This document shows positions 7,454-15,931 of a stretch of 52,599 nt of DNA, one piece after another. The translations under genes were made by a program, and so were the position numbers. The notes below the pieces were generated by a model. That model did not search any database, had not been told where the DNA came from, and saw only the letters and a program-made list of their open reading frames with translations. The stretch is from Mycobacterium sp. 1274761.0 (GTDB lineage: Bacteria; Actinomycetota; Actinomycetes; Mycobacteriales; Mycobacteriaceae), in NCBI RefSeq assembly GCF_001668615.1, contig NZ_LZMC01000100.1, positions 1 to 52,599 of the forward strand. Direction: 5' to 3'. Within the stretch, counting starts at the first letter, position 1. Each line of letters starts with the position of its first letter.

Positions 7454-7885
7454 ATGACGTCATCCGAACTGGACACCACGGCCAATGCCCGCACAGTGGA
7501 GACGTTCCTCTACGCCATGGCCGATGAAGACTACGACACCGTCGACTCGTTGATGGCCGACGACATCGAGTGGCAGAACGTCGGCTACCCGACTATTCGC
7601 GGCCGGCGACGCATCACGAAACTCTTCCGAAGCCAACCGAGCTGGCTCGGCTTCGACGTGAAGTTCCACCGGGTCGCGACGGAAGGCAACGCGGTGCTGA
7701 CCGAACGCACCGACGCGCTGACCTTCGGCCCAATCCGCGCGCAATTCTGGGTCTGCGGAGTCTTCGAGGTGCACGGCGGCCGAATCACGCTGTGGCGCGA
7801 CTACTTCGACGTGTGGGATGTGCTGAAGGGAACCGTGCGCGGCCTGCTCGGCGTCGCGATCCCGCCGCTGCGCCCCACGTTCTAA
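7454..7885 (+). CDS. ephG: Epoxide hydrolase, limonene-1,2-epoxide hydrolase family
   Basis: A 143-residue protein of the small SnoaL/LEH fold, close to M. tuberculosis EphG (Rv2740). The catalytic Asp-Arg-Asp set of limonene epoxide hydrolase can be placed at ERTDAL (R85, D87) and WRDYFD (D116). These residues activate water to open an epoxide. The substrate in mycobacteria is not settled; lipid- or sterol-derived epoxides are possible. The gene ends 1 base before the stop of pspM on the other strand. In M. tuberculosis a PE_PGRS gene and pspN lie in this gap, and both are absent here. Confidence 0.9.
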   Translation: MTSSELDTTANARTVETFLYAMADEDYDTVDSLMADDIEWQNVGYPTIRGRRRITKLFRSQPSWLGFDVKFHRVATEGNAVLTERTDALTFGPIRAQFWVCGVFEVHGGRITLWRDYFDVWDVLKGTVRGLLGVAIPPLRPTF

Positions 7886-7886
7886 C

Positions 7887-8708
7887 TCACGCGCGCTTGA
7901 GCTGACCGAGTTCCTCGAACGCCTTCGCCCATCCGGTCAGCCGGTCGGTGGCGTTGACCAGTTCGGCGCGGTAGCGCTGCTGCGGCATGTGCCCCGCACC
8001 ATCGGATTGGCTGGCCGCCGACACCAGTTGCGCTGCAGCGGTGACCATGTCGTTGTACTGGCGTGCGCCGTTATCCAGCTGCGCAGTGAACGCCGCGATC
8101 GTCGGGGACAGATAGGCCCGCGACTGCGGGGCGTTGGCTGCCGCCCGCTCCATCGACACGACCTCGTCGGCGGTCGCCGCCATGGTCGCGGCCGACTGGT
8201 TGGCCACAGCGACGAGCTCGCGCAACTCTGCCGCGGGCAGCATCCTGCCCCGCTCGATCACGCTGATCAACGAGAACAGCCCCCGCTCGGAGGCGGCCAG
8301 CGCGGCCATCGGCTGCCGCGCCGCCGAACCCCACGGCGGCAGCCGGCGGGTAGCCCGCGACCGCTGCGGCGGCAGCGGCTCCCCACGCAACCAGCGGTAG
8401 CGCAGGAACGAGAGCGTGGCGAGGAAGCCCGCACCGACGGCGATCGGCGCGGGAATGAACAGTGCCCACGCCGGGGTGTGCCACGAGGCAAGCACGGCTG
8501 TCACGAAGACGAAGAAGAGACATCCCGCGGTGAAAAACAGCGCAAGCCGCAGCGCCCACTTGCGCTTCCGCAGCTGCTTGGCGCGGGGGTCGGCCGCTGC
8601 ACTCAGCTTCTGCGCCAGCACGTCGGACAGCTCAGCGGCGGTGTCGATTCCGCGCTGCAGCAATGACCGCCAGGCCTCCGGTCGGCCGGCTGTCGAGCGC
8701 TGCTTCAC
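7887..8708 (-). CDS. pspM: Phage-shock membrane protein PspM (Rv2743c-like)
   Basis: A 273-residue integral membrane protein. Two adjacent transmembrane helices lie at about residues 51-75 and 80-102, after a basic RKRKWALR stretch. The rest is a soluble region with helices rich in Ala and Gln, likely coiled coil. In M. tuberculosis, Rv2743c binds PspA and is part of the envelope-stress response with ClgR. The gene starts 20 bases after pspA, so clgR-pspA-pspM is probably one transcript. The start ATG is the only one before the conserved N-terminus. Confidence 0.88.
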   Translation of the reverse strand: MKQRSTAGRPEAWRSLLQRGIDTAAELSDVLAQKLSAAADPRAKQLRKRKWALRLALFFTAGCLFFVFVTAVLASWHTPAWALFIPAPIAVGAGFLATLSFLRYRWLRGEPLPPQRSRATRRLPPWGSAARQPMAALAASERGLFSLISVIERGRMLPAAELRELVAVANQSAATMAATADEVVSMERAAANAPQSRAYLSPTIAAFTAQLDNGARQYNDMVTAAAQLVSAASQSDGAGHMPQQRYRAELVNATDRLTGWAKAFEELGQLKRA

Positions 8709-8728
8709 TGCTCCACCTCACGAACCAA

Positions 8729-9553
8729 CTACTGGCCGAGCGGATTCTCGGGAGTGGCCTCCGGCCTAGACACCGGGGACGCAGGCGCGGCTGGCGCCGA
8801 CGTCCCTGCTGCCCCTCCGGACGGCAGGGCCTCGCCGCGCATCGAGGCCCGGATTTGCTCCAGCCGTGAATGCCCGGCCATCTGCACGCTGGCCTGCTGC
8901 ACCTCGAGCATGCGGCCCTGCACCGAGTTCTGCGCCAGCTCGGCGGCGCCCATCGCGTTGGCGTAGCGGCGCTCGATCTTCTGCCGGACCTCGTCGAGGC
9001 TGGGGGTGTTGCCGGGGGCGGCCAGCTCGCTCATCGACTGCAGTGACGCGCTGACCTGCTCCTGCATCTTGGCCTGCTCGAGCTGGGACAGCAGCTTGGT
9101 GCGCTCGGCGATCTTCTGCTGAAGCATCATCGCGTTCTGCTCGACGGCCTTCTTCGCCTGACCGGCGGCCTGAAGCGCCTGGTCGTGAAGCACCTTGAGG
9201 TCCTCGACGCTCTGCTCGGCGGTCACCAGCTGCGCGGCGAAGGCCTCGGCGGCGTTGTTGTATTCGGTGGCCTTGGCGGCATCACCGTTGGCGGTCGCCT
9301 GGTCGGCCAGCGTCAGCGCCTGGCGAACGTTGACCTGCAGCTTCTCGATGTCGGCGAGTTGGCGGTTGAGCCGCATCTCGAGCTGACGCTGGTTGCCGAT
9401 GACCTGGGCGGCTTGCTGCGTGAGCGCCTGATGCTGCCGCTGGGCCTCCTCGATGGCCTGCTGGATCTGCACCTTCGGGTCGGCGTACTCGTCGACCTTC
9501 GAGCTGAACAGCGCCATCAAGTAGCGCCACCCCTTGACGAACGGATTGGCCAT
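8729..9553 (-). CDS. pspA: PspA, 35 kDa antigen / phage-shock protein A
   Basis: A 274-residue PspA/IM30 protein. It opens with the short membrane-binding amphipathic helix (PFVKGWRYLMALFSSKVDEY) and then has a long coiled coil, about residues 25-220, dense in Gln, Ala, Glu and Leu. The last 45 residues are a Pro/Ala linker. PspA forms ESCRT-III-like assemblies on stressed inner membrane and holds ClgR inactive until stress. The gene lies 84 bases after clgR and 20 bases before pspM. The homologue is Rv2744c. Confidence 0.95.
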   Translation of the reverse strand: MANPFVKGWRYLMALFSSKVDEYADPKVQIQQAIEEAQRQHQALTQQAAQVIGNQRQLEMRLNRQLADIEKLQVNVRQALTLADQATANGDAAKATEYNNAAEAFAAQLVTAEQSVEDLKVLHDQALQAAGQAKKAVEQNAMMLQQKIAERTKLLSQLEQAKMQEQVSASLQSMSELAAPGNTPSLDEVRQKIERRYANAMGAAELAQNSVQGRMLEVQQASVQMAGHSRLEQIRASMRGEALPSGGAAGTSAPAAPASPVSRPEATPENPLGQ

Positions 9554-9637
9554 GGGTTCATTCCACCTTCGTGTTCGAGAACGTGCTTCCGTCTGCCTCT
9601 AGGAGCCAACCTATCGGTTCTGCGCAGATCAGAACAG

Positions 9638-9970
9638 CTACGCGACCGCCATCGAAACGGCGTGTGGAATGACGACCTTGGTGGTGGCATCGATGTTCGC
9701 CGCGCTCGCCGACGGGGCGGCGAGCGCCTTGCGCTCCTCCTGCGCCATCTCGTCGCCGGCGTCGGACAGCACCTGCGACAGCGGCACATCCAGGGCGCCG
9801 CAAATGGCGCTGAGCAGTTCGCTCGAGGCCTCCTTGCGGCCACGCTCGACCTCGGACAGGTAACCCAGGCTCACCCGCGCGGCATCGGACACCTCGCGCA
9901 GGGTACGGCCCTGATCAGTGCGGGCACGACGCAGCACGTCGCCGATCACCTCGCGCAGCAATGTCGCCAT
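9638..9970 (-). CDS. clgR: Transcriptional activator ClgR
   Basis: A 110-residue XRE-family regulator. The helix-turn-helix spans about residues 20-75 (TLREVSDAARVSLGYLSEVERG, KEASSELLSAICGALDVPL). The short tail ends AVSMAVA; ClgR is a known ClpP substrate, and such small-residue ends suit recognition by Clp. In mycobacteria it activates clp genes and its own psp operon. The start has a good ribosome-binding site (GAAGGAGA, complement of 9976-9983). A SigE-type promoter lies upstream. Confidence 0.95.
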   Translation of the reverse strand: MATLLREVIGDVLRRARTDQGRTLREVSDAARVSLGYLSEVERGRKEASSELLSAICGALDVPLSQVLSDAGDEMAQEERKALAAPSASAANIDATTKVVIPHAVSMAVA

Positions 9971-10000
9971 CGTGCTCTCCTTCGCTTGGGCGTACTAGAG

Positions 10001-10028
10001 CAACGCCGCGGGTTGCCGGGTGGTTCCC
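10001..10028 (-). promoter_or_regulatory. SigE-type ECF promoter of clgR
   Basis: On the minus strand, GGGAACC (10028-10022) and CGTTG (10005-10001) are separated by 16 bases, an excellent fit to the mycobacterial extracytoplasmic sigma pattern (GGGAAC, 16-17 bases, CGTT). The predicted start of transcription is about 25 bases before the clgR ATG. SigE control of clgR-psp is established in M. tuberculosis; that this copy works is inferred. Confidence 0.75.
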
Positions 10029-10076
10029 GGACCGGCACGATTGGCGCGATTTTCTGGCCCCGCCCCTCCCACACCG

Positions 10077-10679
10077 TCACTGACCTGCGACCCGTCCTCG
10101 CCAATCGCGGATTGCCGACACCACGTAGTCGACGCCGGTGAGCACGGTCAACACGATCGCGGCGATCATCACGACCCAAGCTCCTGTCAGCCACGGGCCC
10201 GACAGTGGCAGGACGAAAAGTCCGATCGCCACGGCCTGAACGAGGGTCTTGAGCTTGCCGCCGCGGCTGGCTGGAATGACGCCGTGGCGCAGCACGACAA
10301 AGCGCAGCACGGTGATCCCAATCTCGCGCACCAGGATCACCACCGTCACCCACCACGGCAGCTCGCCGAGCATGGCCAGGCTGATCAGTGCCGCGCCGAT
10401 CAGCGTCTTGTCGGCGATAGGGTCGGCCAGCCGGCCGAAGTCGGTTTCGATTCCGTAGCTGCGAGCCAGTGCACCGTCGAACCGGTCTGTGATCACCGCG
10501 ACCGCGAAGATGACGAAAGCGGCGACGCGCCAGGGGGTTTCATGACCGTCGCCGGCGAACAGCGCTATCAGGAAAACCGGGACCAGGACCAGCCGCACGC
10601 CGGTGAGCAGGTTGGCGATGTTCGCGACCTTTGCGCGAGGAATCACCGGATCGGTGTGAGGTTGGCCCGACACCGCCAC
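10077..10679 (-). CDS. pgsA: CDP-diacylglycerol--glycerol-3-phosphate phosphatidyltransferase
   Basis: About 200 residues with five to six membrane helices. The CDP-alcohol phosphotransferase signature is complete: DRFDGALARSYG, then FGRLADPIADK (D-x2-D-G-x2-A-R-x8-G-x3-D-x3-D). It makes phosphatidylglycerophosphate, the precursor of phosphatidylglycerol and cardiolipin. It corresponds to pgsA3 (Rv2746c). There is no ATG at the start; GTG at 10679 or 10673 fits the family N-terminus (VAVSGQPHTDPV). It is divergent from argA, and clgR begins 106 bases downstream of its stop. Confidence 0.92.
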   Translation of the reverse strand: MAVSGQPHTDPVIPRAKVANIANLLTGVRLVLVPVFLIALFAGDGHETPWRVAAFVIFAVAVITDRFDGALARSYGIETDFGRLADPIADKTLIGAALISLAMLGELPWWVTVVILVREIGITVLRFVVLRHGVIPASRGGKLKTLVQAVAIGLFVLPLSGPWLTGAWVVMIAAIVLTVLTGVDYVVSAIRDWRGRVAGQ

Positions 10680-10715
10680 AGAATATCGGTTGCTCGAACC
10701 GATACCCTCGCACCT

Positions 10716-11237
10716 GTGAGCGATGGCGACTGTTCGCGGGCCGACGGGCTCGTGGTGCGCCGCGCCACGACGTCGGATGTGCCCGCGATCAAGGCGCTCG
10801 TCGACATCTACTCCGGCCGCATCCTGCTGGAGAAGAACCTGGTGACCCTCTATGAGGCCGTCCAGGAATTCTGGGTCGCCGAACGCGACGGCGAACTCAT
10901 CGGCTGCGGGGCGCTGCACGTGCTGTGGGCCGACCTCGGCGAGGTGCGCACGGTGGCCGTGCATCCGAGCGTCAAGGGCCGAGGCGTCGGCCACCTGATC
11001 GTCGACCGGCTGCTGGACGTGGCCCGCGAACTGCACCTGCAGCGCATCTTCGTGCTCACGTTCGAAACCGAATTCTTCAGCAAGCACGGTTTCGTCGAAA
11101 TCGAAGGCACGCCGGTGACGGCGGAGGTCTACGAGGAAATGTGCCGCTCGTATGACACGGGCGTGGCCGAGTTCCTCGACCTGTCCTACGTCAAGCCCAA
11201 CATCCTCGGCAACACGCGAATGCTGTTGACGCTCTAG
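10716..11237 (+). CDS. argA: Amino-acid N-acetyltransferase (ArgA-type GNAT)
   Basis: A 173-residue GNAT protein with GTG start (VSDGDCSRADGLVVRRA). The acetyl-CoA loop is in VAVHPSVKGRGVGHLIVDRL (about residues 88-107), where RGVGH is the R/Q-x-x-G-x-G/A motif. The C-terminal stretch DLSYVKPNILGNTRMLL is typical of the short actinobacterial ArgA (Rv2747). It acetylates glutamate in the first step of arginine synthesis. Its end is convergent with ftsK, 23 bases apart. Confidence 0.9.
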   Translation: MSDGDCSRADGLVVRRATTSDVPAIKALVDIYSGRILLEKNLVTLYEAVQEFWVAERDGELIGCGALHVLWADLGEVRTVAVHPSVKGRGVGHLIVDRLLDVARELHLQRIFVLTFETEFFSKHGFVEIEGTPVTAEVYEEMCRSYDTGVAEFLDLSYVKPNILGNTRMLLTL

Positions 11238-11260
11238 ACCCTTTCACGCCCAAACCGGCG

Positions 11261-13753
11261 CTACTCGTTGTCGCCGCGCGCATCGATGCCACGGATCGAC
11301 GCCAGCGTCGCGGCCAACTCGTCGGGCTTGACCAGCACCTCGCGCGCCTTGGAACCCTCGCTGGGGCCGACGATCCCGCGGGTCTCCATGAGGTCCATCA
11401 GGCGGCCGGCCTTGGCGAAGCCCACCCGCAACTTGCGCTGCAGCATCGACGTGGAGCCGAACTGGCTGGACACCACGAGCTCGACGGCCTGCAGGAAGAC
11501 GTCCATGTCGTCGCCGATGTCGGGGTCGACGTCGGTGCGCTCACTGTTGGGTTTGGCCGCCGTGACGCCTTCGGTGTATTCGGGCTCGGCCTGGTCCTTG
11601 CAGGCGTTGACGACGGCATGGATCTCGTCATCGGAGACGTAGGCGCCCTGCAGCCGGATCGGCTTGTTGGCGCCCATCGGGATGAACAGGCCGTCGCCCA
11701 TGCCGATCAGCTTCTCGGCGCCCTGCTGGTCGAGGATCACGCGGCTGTCGGTCAGCGACGATGTCGCAAACGCCAACCGCGACGGCACGTTGGTCTTGAT
11801 GAGGCCGGTGACCACGTCGACCGACGGCCGCTGTGTCGCCAGCACCAGATGGATGCCTGCGGCGCGGGCCTTCTGGGTGATTCGAACGACGGCGTCTTCG
11901 ACATCGCGCGGCGCCGTCATCATCAGGTCGGCCAACTCGTCGACGATCGCCACGATGTACGGATACGGCCGGTATTCGCGCTGGCTTCCCAGCGGCGCCG
12001 TGATTTCTCCTGATCGCACCTTGGCGTTGAAGTCATCGATGTGGCGCACCCGCGACGCCTGCATGTCTTGGTAGCGCTGCTCCATCTCCTCGACCAGCCA
12101 CGTCAGCGCCGCTGCCGCCTTCTTGGGTTGCGTGACGATGGGCGTGATCAGGTGCGGAATGCCTTCGTAGGGCGTCAATTCCACCATCTTCGGATCGATC
12201 AGGATCATCCTGACCTCTTCGGGAGTGGCGCGCGCCAGCAGCGACACCAGCATCGAGTTGACGAAGCTGGACTTACCAGAACCGGTGGAACCGGCCACCA
12301 ACAGGTGCGGCATCTTCGCAAGGTTCCACGAAATGTACTCGCCCTCAATGTCTTTGCCGAGCGCGATCACCAACGGATGGTGGTCGCTGCGGGTCGATGG
12401 ATCGGTCAGCACGTCGGCAAGACGCACCATTTCCCGGTCGGTGTTGGGCACCTCGATGCCGACGGCTGACTTACCCGGGATCGGCGCGAGCATCCGCACG
12501 CTCTCGGTCGCCACCGCATAGGCGATGTTCTTCTGCAGCTGGGTGATCTTCTCGACCTTCACCCCCGGCCCGAGCTCAACCTCGTACCGGGTGACGGTCG
12601 GCCCACGCGTGCAGCCGGTGACAGCGGCGTTCACCTTGAACTGCTGCAGCACCTCCGAAATCGCTTCTGCCGTATGGTCATTGGCAGCTGAGCGCCGCTT
12701 CGGCGGATCGCCCTTCTGCAGCAATTCCAGCGACGGCAGGTTGTAGGGTCCCTCGACGACGCGGTCGGCCACCTGCTTTGCTGGCTTGGCTTTCTTGCGC
12801 TTGGCCGCACGCGTCGGCTCAGGGATCGTGGGTGCCTCGTCGTCGAGCGGGTAGTTCTCCATCGGCGTGCCGCCGTTGAATGTCGCCGCCGCTGCGGCTC
12901 CGGAAGAAGGCCAGGCCTGCCCCTCGTCGCCGTAGGCGGACGGGTCGTCGTAGTAGCCGTCGGAGAAGTCCTCGGGCCCAGCCTCGGCGTAGCCGTCGAA
13001 TTCGTCGTCATAGAACTCTTCGTCGTCGCGCCACCGCGTGCTGAACATGTCGCGCAGCGTGTCGGGCACCTCGCGGATCGTGGTGCCGGTGACCAGCAGC
13101 ACGCCGAACAGCACACCGATGAACAGCAGCGGCGCCGCGATCCACTGGGTCAGGCCCTCGGCCAGGGGGCCACCGATGGCGAAGCCGACGAACCCGGCGG
13201 CGTGCTGTCGGTCGGCAGGGTTGACCGGCGAGCCGGCCCACAGGTGCCACAGACCAAGCGCGGGCAGGGTGATCATCGCCGCCCCGAGAATCAGCCGGGG
13301 ACGGGCGTCAGGGTCCGGCTCGGTCCGCATGAGGATGACCGCGATCGCGATCAGTGCGATCGGCAACAGCACCACGGCCGACCCGATCAGCACGCGCAGG
13401 GAATTGTCGATCCATCCGCCCACCGGCCGGGCGGCGTCGAACCACGAGCTGGCCACGATGATGACCGCGACCCCCAGCAGCGCCAGCGCGATCCCGTCGC
13501 GGCGGTGTCCGGCGTCGATCTCCCGCGCGCGTCCCACCGATCGGGCCGTCGAACCGGCTCCCCTGGCCAGCATCAGCCACCCGGCGCGGGCGCCGCGTCC
13601 GATGGCCAACCCTGCCGCGGGGACGGGTGACGGGCTGCGGCGTTTGGCTGGCTTGCGGCGTGCAGCGGGCTTCGCCGAGCGGGCTCCGGACCGCGAACCG
13701 GCCTTTGACCTGCTCGAACGGCCTCCGGAGCGCGCAGCGGTCTTACTTGGCAT
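11261..13753 (-). CDS. ftsK: DNA translocase FtsK/SpoIIIE
   Basis: An 830-residue chromosome-segregation motor of the division septum. The first 60 residues are basic (Lys/Arg/Ser-rich). Four to five membrane helices follow at about 90-250, then an acidic linker with Tyr, Asp and Glu repeats. The RecA-like motor starts near 380. Walker A (GSTGSGKSS) is near residue 490 and Walker B (AIVDELADLMM) near 604. The winged-helix gamma domain that reads polar DNA motifs lies at about 760-810 (SMLQRKLRVGFAKAGRLMD). The start ATG begins MPSKTAARSGG; the open frame runs further upstream but without family features. Confidence 0.96.
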   Translation of the reverse strand: MPSKTAARSGGRSSRSKAGSRSGARSAKPAARRKPAKRRSPSPVPAAGLAIGRGARAGWLMLARGAGSTARSVGRAREIDAGHRRDGIALALLGVAVIIVASSWFDAARPVGGWIDNSLRVLIGSAVVLLPIALIAIAVILMRTEPDPDARPRLILGAAMITLPALGLWHLWAGSPVNPADRQHAAGFVGFAIGGPLAEGLTQWIAAPLLFIGVLFGVLLVTGTTIREVPDTLRDMFSTRWRDDEEFYDDEFDGYAEAGPEDFSDGYYDDPSAYGDEGQAWPSSGAAAAATFNGGTPMENYPLDDEAPTIPEPTRAAKRKKAKPAKQVADRVVEGPYNLPSLELLQKGDPPKRRSAANDHTAEAISEVLQQFKVNAAVTGCTRGPTVTRYEVELGPGVKVEKITQLQKNIAYAVATESVRMLAPIPGKSAVGIEVPNTDREMVRLADVLTDPSTRSDHHPLVIALGKDIEGEYISWNLAKMPHLLVAGSTGSGKSSFVNSMLVSLLARATPEEVRMILIDPKMVELTPYEGIPHLITPIVTQPKKAAAALTWLVEEMEQRYQDMQASRVRHIDDFNAKVRSGEITAPLGSQREYRPYPYIVAIVDELADLMMTAPRDVEDAVVRITQKARAAGIHLVLATQRPSVDVVTGLIKTNVPSRLAFATSSLTDSRVILDQQGAEKLIGMGDGLFIPMGANKPIRLQGAYVSDDEIHAVVNACKDQAEPEYTEGVTAAKPNSERTDVDPDIGDDMDVFLQAVELVVSSQFGSTSMLQRKLRVGFAKAGRLMDLMETRGIVGPSEGSKAREVLVKPDELAATLASIRGIDARGDNE

Positions 13754-13889
13754 GATCTCCAGCCTAGTCGCTGCGGCCCCAAATTCACCATCAGCCACAC
13801 GGGTCACAGTTGGGTGACGAAATTTAGTTAGGCCGACTTCAGTAAGGTGCTCAATTGACCGCTTTTCACTCATCGAGGAGTCCGCAGCC

Positions 13890-14207
13890 ATGCCAGTTGT
13901 CGTCGTCGCCACCCTGAAGGCCAAATCCGAGTCCGTCGAAACGGTGCGCGAGGCGGGCAAGAAAGCGCTCGCAGCGGTCCACGAGGAGCCCGGCTGCGAC
14001 CTGTATTCCCTACATGAGGCCGAAGACGGGACGTTCATCTTCGTCGAGCAATGGGCCGACGGCGATGCGCTGCAGGCGCACAGTAAGGCCCCGGCCGTCG
14101 CGGAGTTCTTCGGCGCGATCGGCGAGCATCTCGACGGCGCACCCGATATCAAGCTGTTGCAGACCGTCGTCGGCGGCGACCCGGCCAAGGCCCAACTGCG
14201 GCCCTGA
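13890..14207 (+). CDS. Antibiotic biosynthesis monooxygenase (ABM) domain protein
   Basis: A 105-residue single-domain protein of the dimeric alpha-beta-barrel (ABM) fold. The pattern is a first strand VVVVATLKAKSES, helix VREAGKKALAAV, then EEPGCDLYSLHEAEDGTFIFVEQWADGDAL, which is highly typical. It corresponds to Rv2749. Such proteins include cofactor-free monooxygenases and heme- or quinone-handling enzymes; the substrate here is unknown. GAGGAG lies at 13874-13879, 10 bases before the ATG. A reductase gene follows after 31 bases, so they may be co-transcribed. Confidence 0.85.
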   Translation: MPVVVVATLKAKSESVETVREAGKKALAAVHEEPGCDLYSLHEAEDGTFIFVEQWADGDALQAHSKAPAVAEFFGAIGEHLDGAPDIKLLQTVVGGDPAKAQLRP

Positions 14208-14238
14208 CGAGCGCTCGCGCGAGGAAGCAAAAACACTG

Positions 14239-15042
14239 ATGACGACGCTCGCCGGCAAGGTCGCCTTCATCACCGGCGCCGCCCGCGGTCAGGGGCGGGC
14301 GGAGGCAATACGGCTGGCAGCCGAAGGCGCCGACGTCATCGCTGTCGACATCTGTGACCAGATCGCCTCGGTGCCCTATCGAATGGCGACACCCCACGAT
14401 CTGGCGCAGACCGTCAAGCTCGTCGAAGACACCGGCGCGCGAATCGTCGCGCGACAAGCCGATGTTCGCGACCGCGACGACCTCCAGACAGCGCTGCAGG
14501 CCGGGTTGGACGAGTTCGGCAGGCTCGACATCGTCATCGCCAACGCCGGCATCGCGCCGATGGAAACCGGCGACGCCGGCTGGCGCGACGTCATCGACGT
14601 CAACCTGACCGGCACCTACAACACCGTCGAGGTGTCAGTGCCGACCCTGGTCGAGCAAGGCCGCGGCGGGTCGATCGTGCTGATCAGTTCCGTCGCGGGT
14701 CTGGTGGCGATGACCAGCTCCGATCCAGGCAGCCTTGGCTACACCGCGGCCAAGCACGGCATCGTCGGGTTGATGCGGCAGTATGCGAATGTCCTTGCAG
14801 AGCACAGCATCCGGGTGAACTCGGTCCATCCGACTGGTGTCAACACGCCGATGATCGACAACGACTACGTCCGAGACTGGCTGCAGCGCATGGGTTCTCG
14901 CGCCGGTGGAAACGCGCTGCCGGTGCCCGTTGTCGAGGCTGAAGACGTCGCCAACGCCGTGGCGTGGTTGGTATCGGACGCGGCCCGTTATGTCACAGGT
15001 GTGACGCTGCCGGTGGACGCCGGCGCGGTGGTCAAGCGCTGA
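14239..15042 (+). CDS. Mycofactocin-coupled short-chain dehydrogenase (Rv2750-like)
   Basis: A 267-residue SDR. The nucleotide loop is TGAARGQG (residues 12-19), NAG is near 95, the catalytic Ser lies in LISSVAG and Tyr-Lys in YTAAKHG. After the VDIC strand there is an insertion (QIASVPYRMATPHDLAQT), the mark of SDRs that keep a non-exchangeable NAD and pass electrons to mycofactocin. The substrate is probably a small alcohol or a terpene/sterol alcohol. The stop overlaps the next ATG by 1 base, so it is coupled to the methyltransferase gene. Confidence 0.88.
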   Translation: MTTLAGKVAFITGAARGQGRAEAIRLAAEGADVIAVDICDQIASVPYRMATPHDLAQTVKLVEDTGARIVARQADVRDRDDLQTALQAGLDEFGRLDIVIANAGIAPMETGDAGWRDVIDVNLTGTYNTVEVSVPTLVEQGRGGSIVLISSVAGLVAMTSSDPGSLGYTAAKHGIVGLMRQYANVLAEHSIRVNSVHPTGVNTPMIDNDYVRDWLQRMGSRAGGNALPVPVVEAEDVANAVAWLVSDAARYVTGVTLPVDAGAVVKR

Positions 15043-15914
15043 TGGCGCGAAATGCCGCCGCGCAGACGGCCTTCGGCCCCATGGTGCAGGCCGCGATCGA
15101 GCAATACGAACCGGCCGACCGCCGCCTGGTGTTCGACGACCTCGCCGCCTCGATGCTGCCCGCACGCCAACGCGCGCTCGTGCGTGCGATGCGGTGGCCG
15201 CTGCTGCGCCGCCTGACCGTGTGGGCGAGCGAGCGCACGGTGCCCGGCTCGTGGACGCTCATCACATGCCGCAAGCGCTTCATCGACGACCGGCTGGACC
15301 AGGCGCTGCCGGACATTGATGCCGTCGTCATTCTGGGCGCGGGCCTTGACACCCGGGGATGCCGGCTTGCACGCCGATCCGACATCCCGGTCTTCGAAGT
15401 CGATCTTCCCGTCAACATCGAGCGGAAGACGGCCGCGGTGCGTCGGGCGATCGGTGCGGTACCCTCGTCGCTACACCTCGTGCCGGTGGACTTCGAGCGC
15501 GACGAGCTGATCGTCACGTTGAGCAGGCACGGCTACCGAACCGACGCACGCACGTTCTTCATCTGGGAGGGCGTCACGCAGTATCTGACCGAGGACGCCG
15601 TGCGTACCACACTCACCGCACTGCAGGACGCCGCTGCGGACAGCCGGTTGGTGTTCACCTTTGTCCGAAGGGATTTCATCGACGGGTCGAACATGTACGG
15701 CGCGCAGGTGCTTTACAAACGCTTCCGGCAGCGACAGCAGGTGTGGAAATACGGCCTGGACCCCGCCGAGGTGGAGGCATTCGTCGGCTCGTACGGTTGG
15801 GGGCTCGTCGACCAGGCCGGTCCCGACTACTACCGGCGTAACTACATCGAGCCGACGGGGCGCGACCTGGGCGCGTCCGACCTGGAGTGGACGGCGTACT
15901 GCGTCAAGCGCTGA
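15042..15914 (+). CDS. SAM-dependent methyltransferase, leucine-carboxymethyltransferase-like
   Basis: A 290-residue class I methyltransferase of the actinobacterial group related to leucine carboxyl methyltransferases (Rv2751-like). The SAM-binding motif is VVILGAGLDTRGCRL near residue 95; FEVDLPVNIERK is the acidic loop after strand 2, and FIWEGVTQYL is motif IV. Mycobacteria hold many paralogues whose substrates, probably small metabolites or lipids, are unknown. It overlaps the preceding SDR gene by 1 base and is convergent with rnj. Confidence 0.85.
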   Translation: MARNAAAQTAFGPMVQAAIEQYEPADRRLVFDDLAASMLPARQRALVRAMRWPLLRRLTVWASERTVPGSWTLITCRKRFIDDRLDQALPDIDAVVILGAGLDTRGCRLARRSDIPVFEVDLPVNIERKTAAVRRAIGAVPSSLHLVPVDFERDELIVTLSRHGYRTDARTFFIWEGVTQYLTEDAVRTTLTALQDAAADSRLVFTFVRRDFIDGSNMYGAQVLYKRFRQRQQVWKYGLDPAEVEAFVGSYGWGLVDQAGPDYYRRNYIEPTGRDLGASDLEWTAYCVKR

Positions 15915-15931
15915 CCTCTGGCCCCTGACCG

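Noticed and set aside
9185..10141. 318-codon plus-strand frame opposite pspA and clgR
   Set aside because: It is Leu/Gly/Arg-rich antisense shadow; pspA and clgR are clearly the coding strand.
13754..14236. Upstream extension of the ftsK frame
   Set aside because: It is antisense to the ABM-domain gene and lacks FtsK features; the ATG at 13753 is the sensible start.
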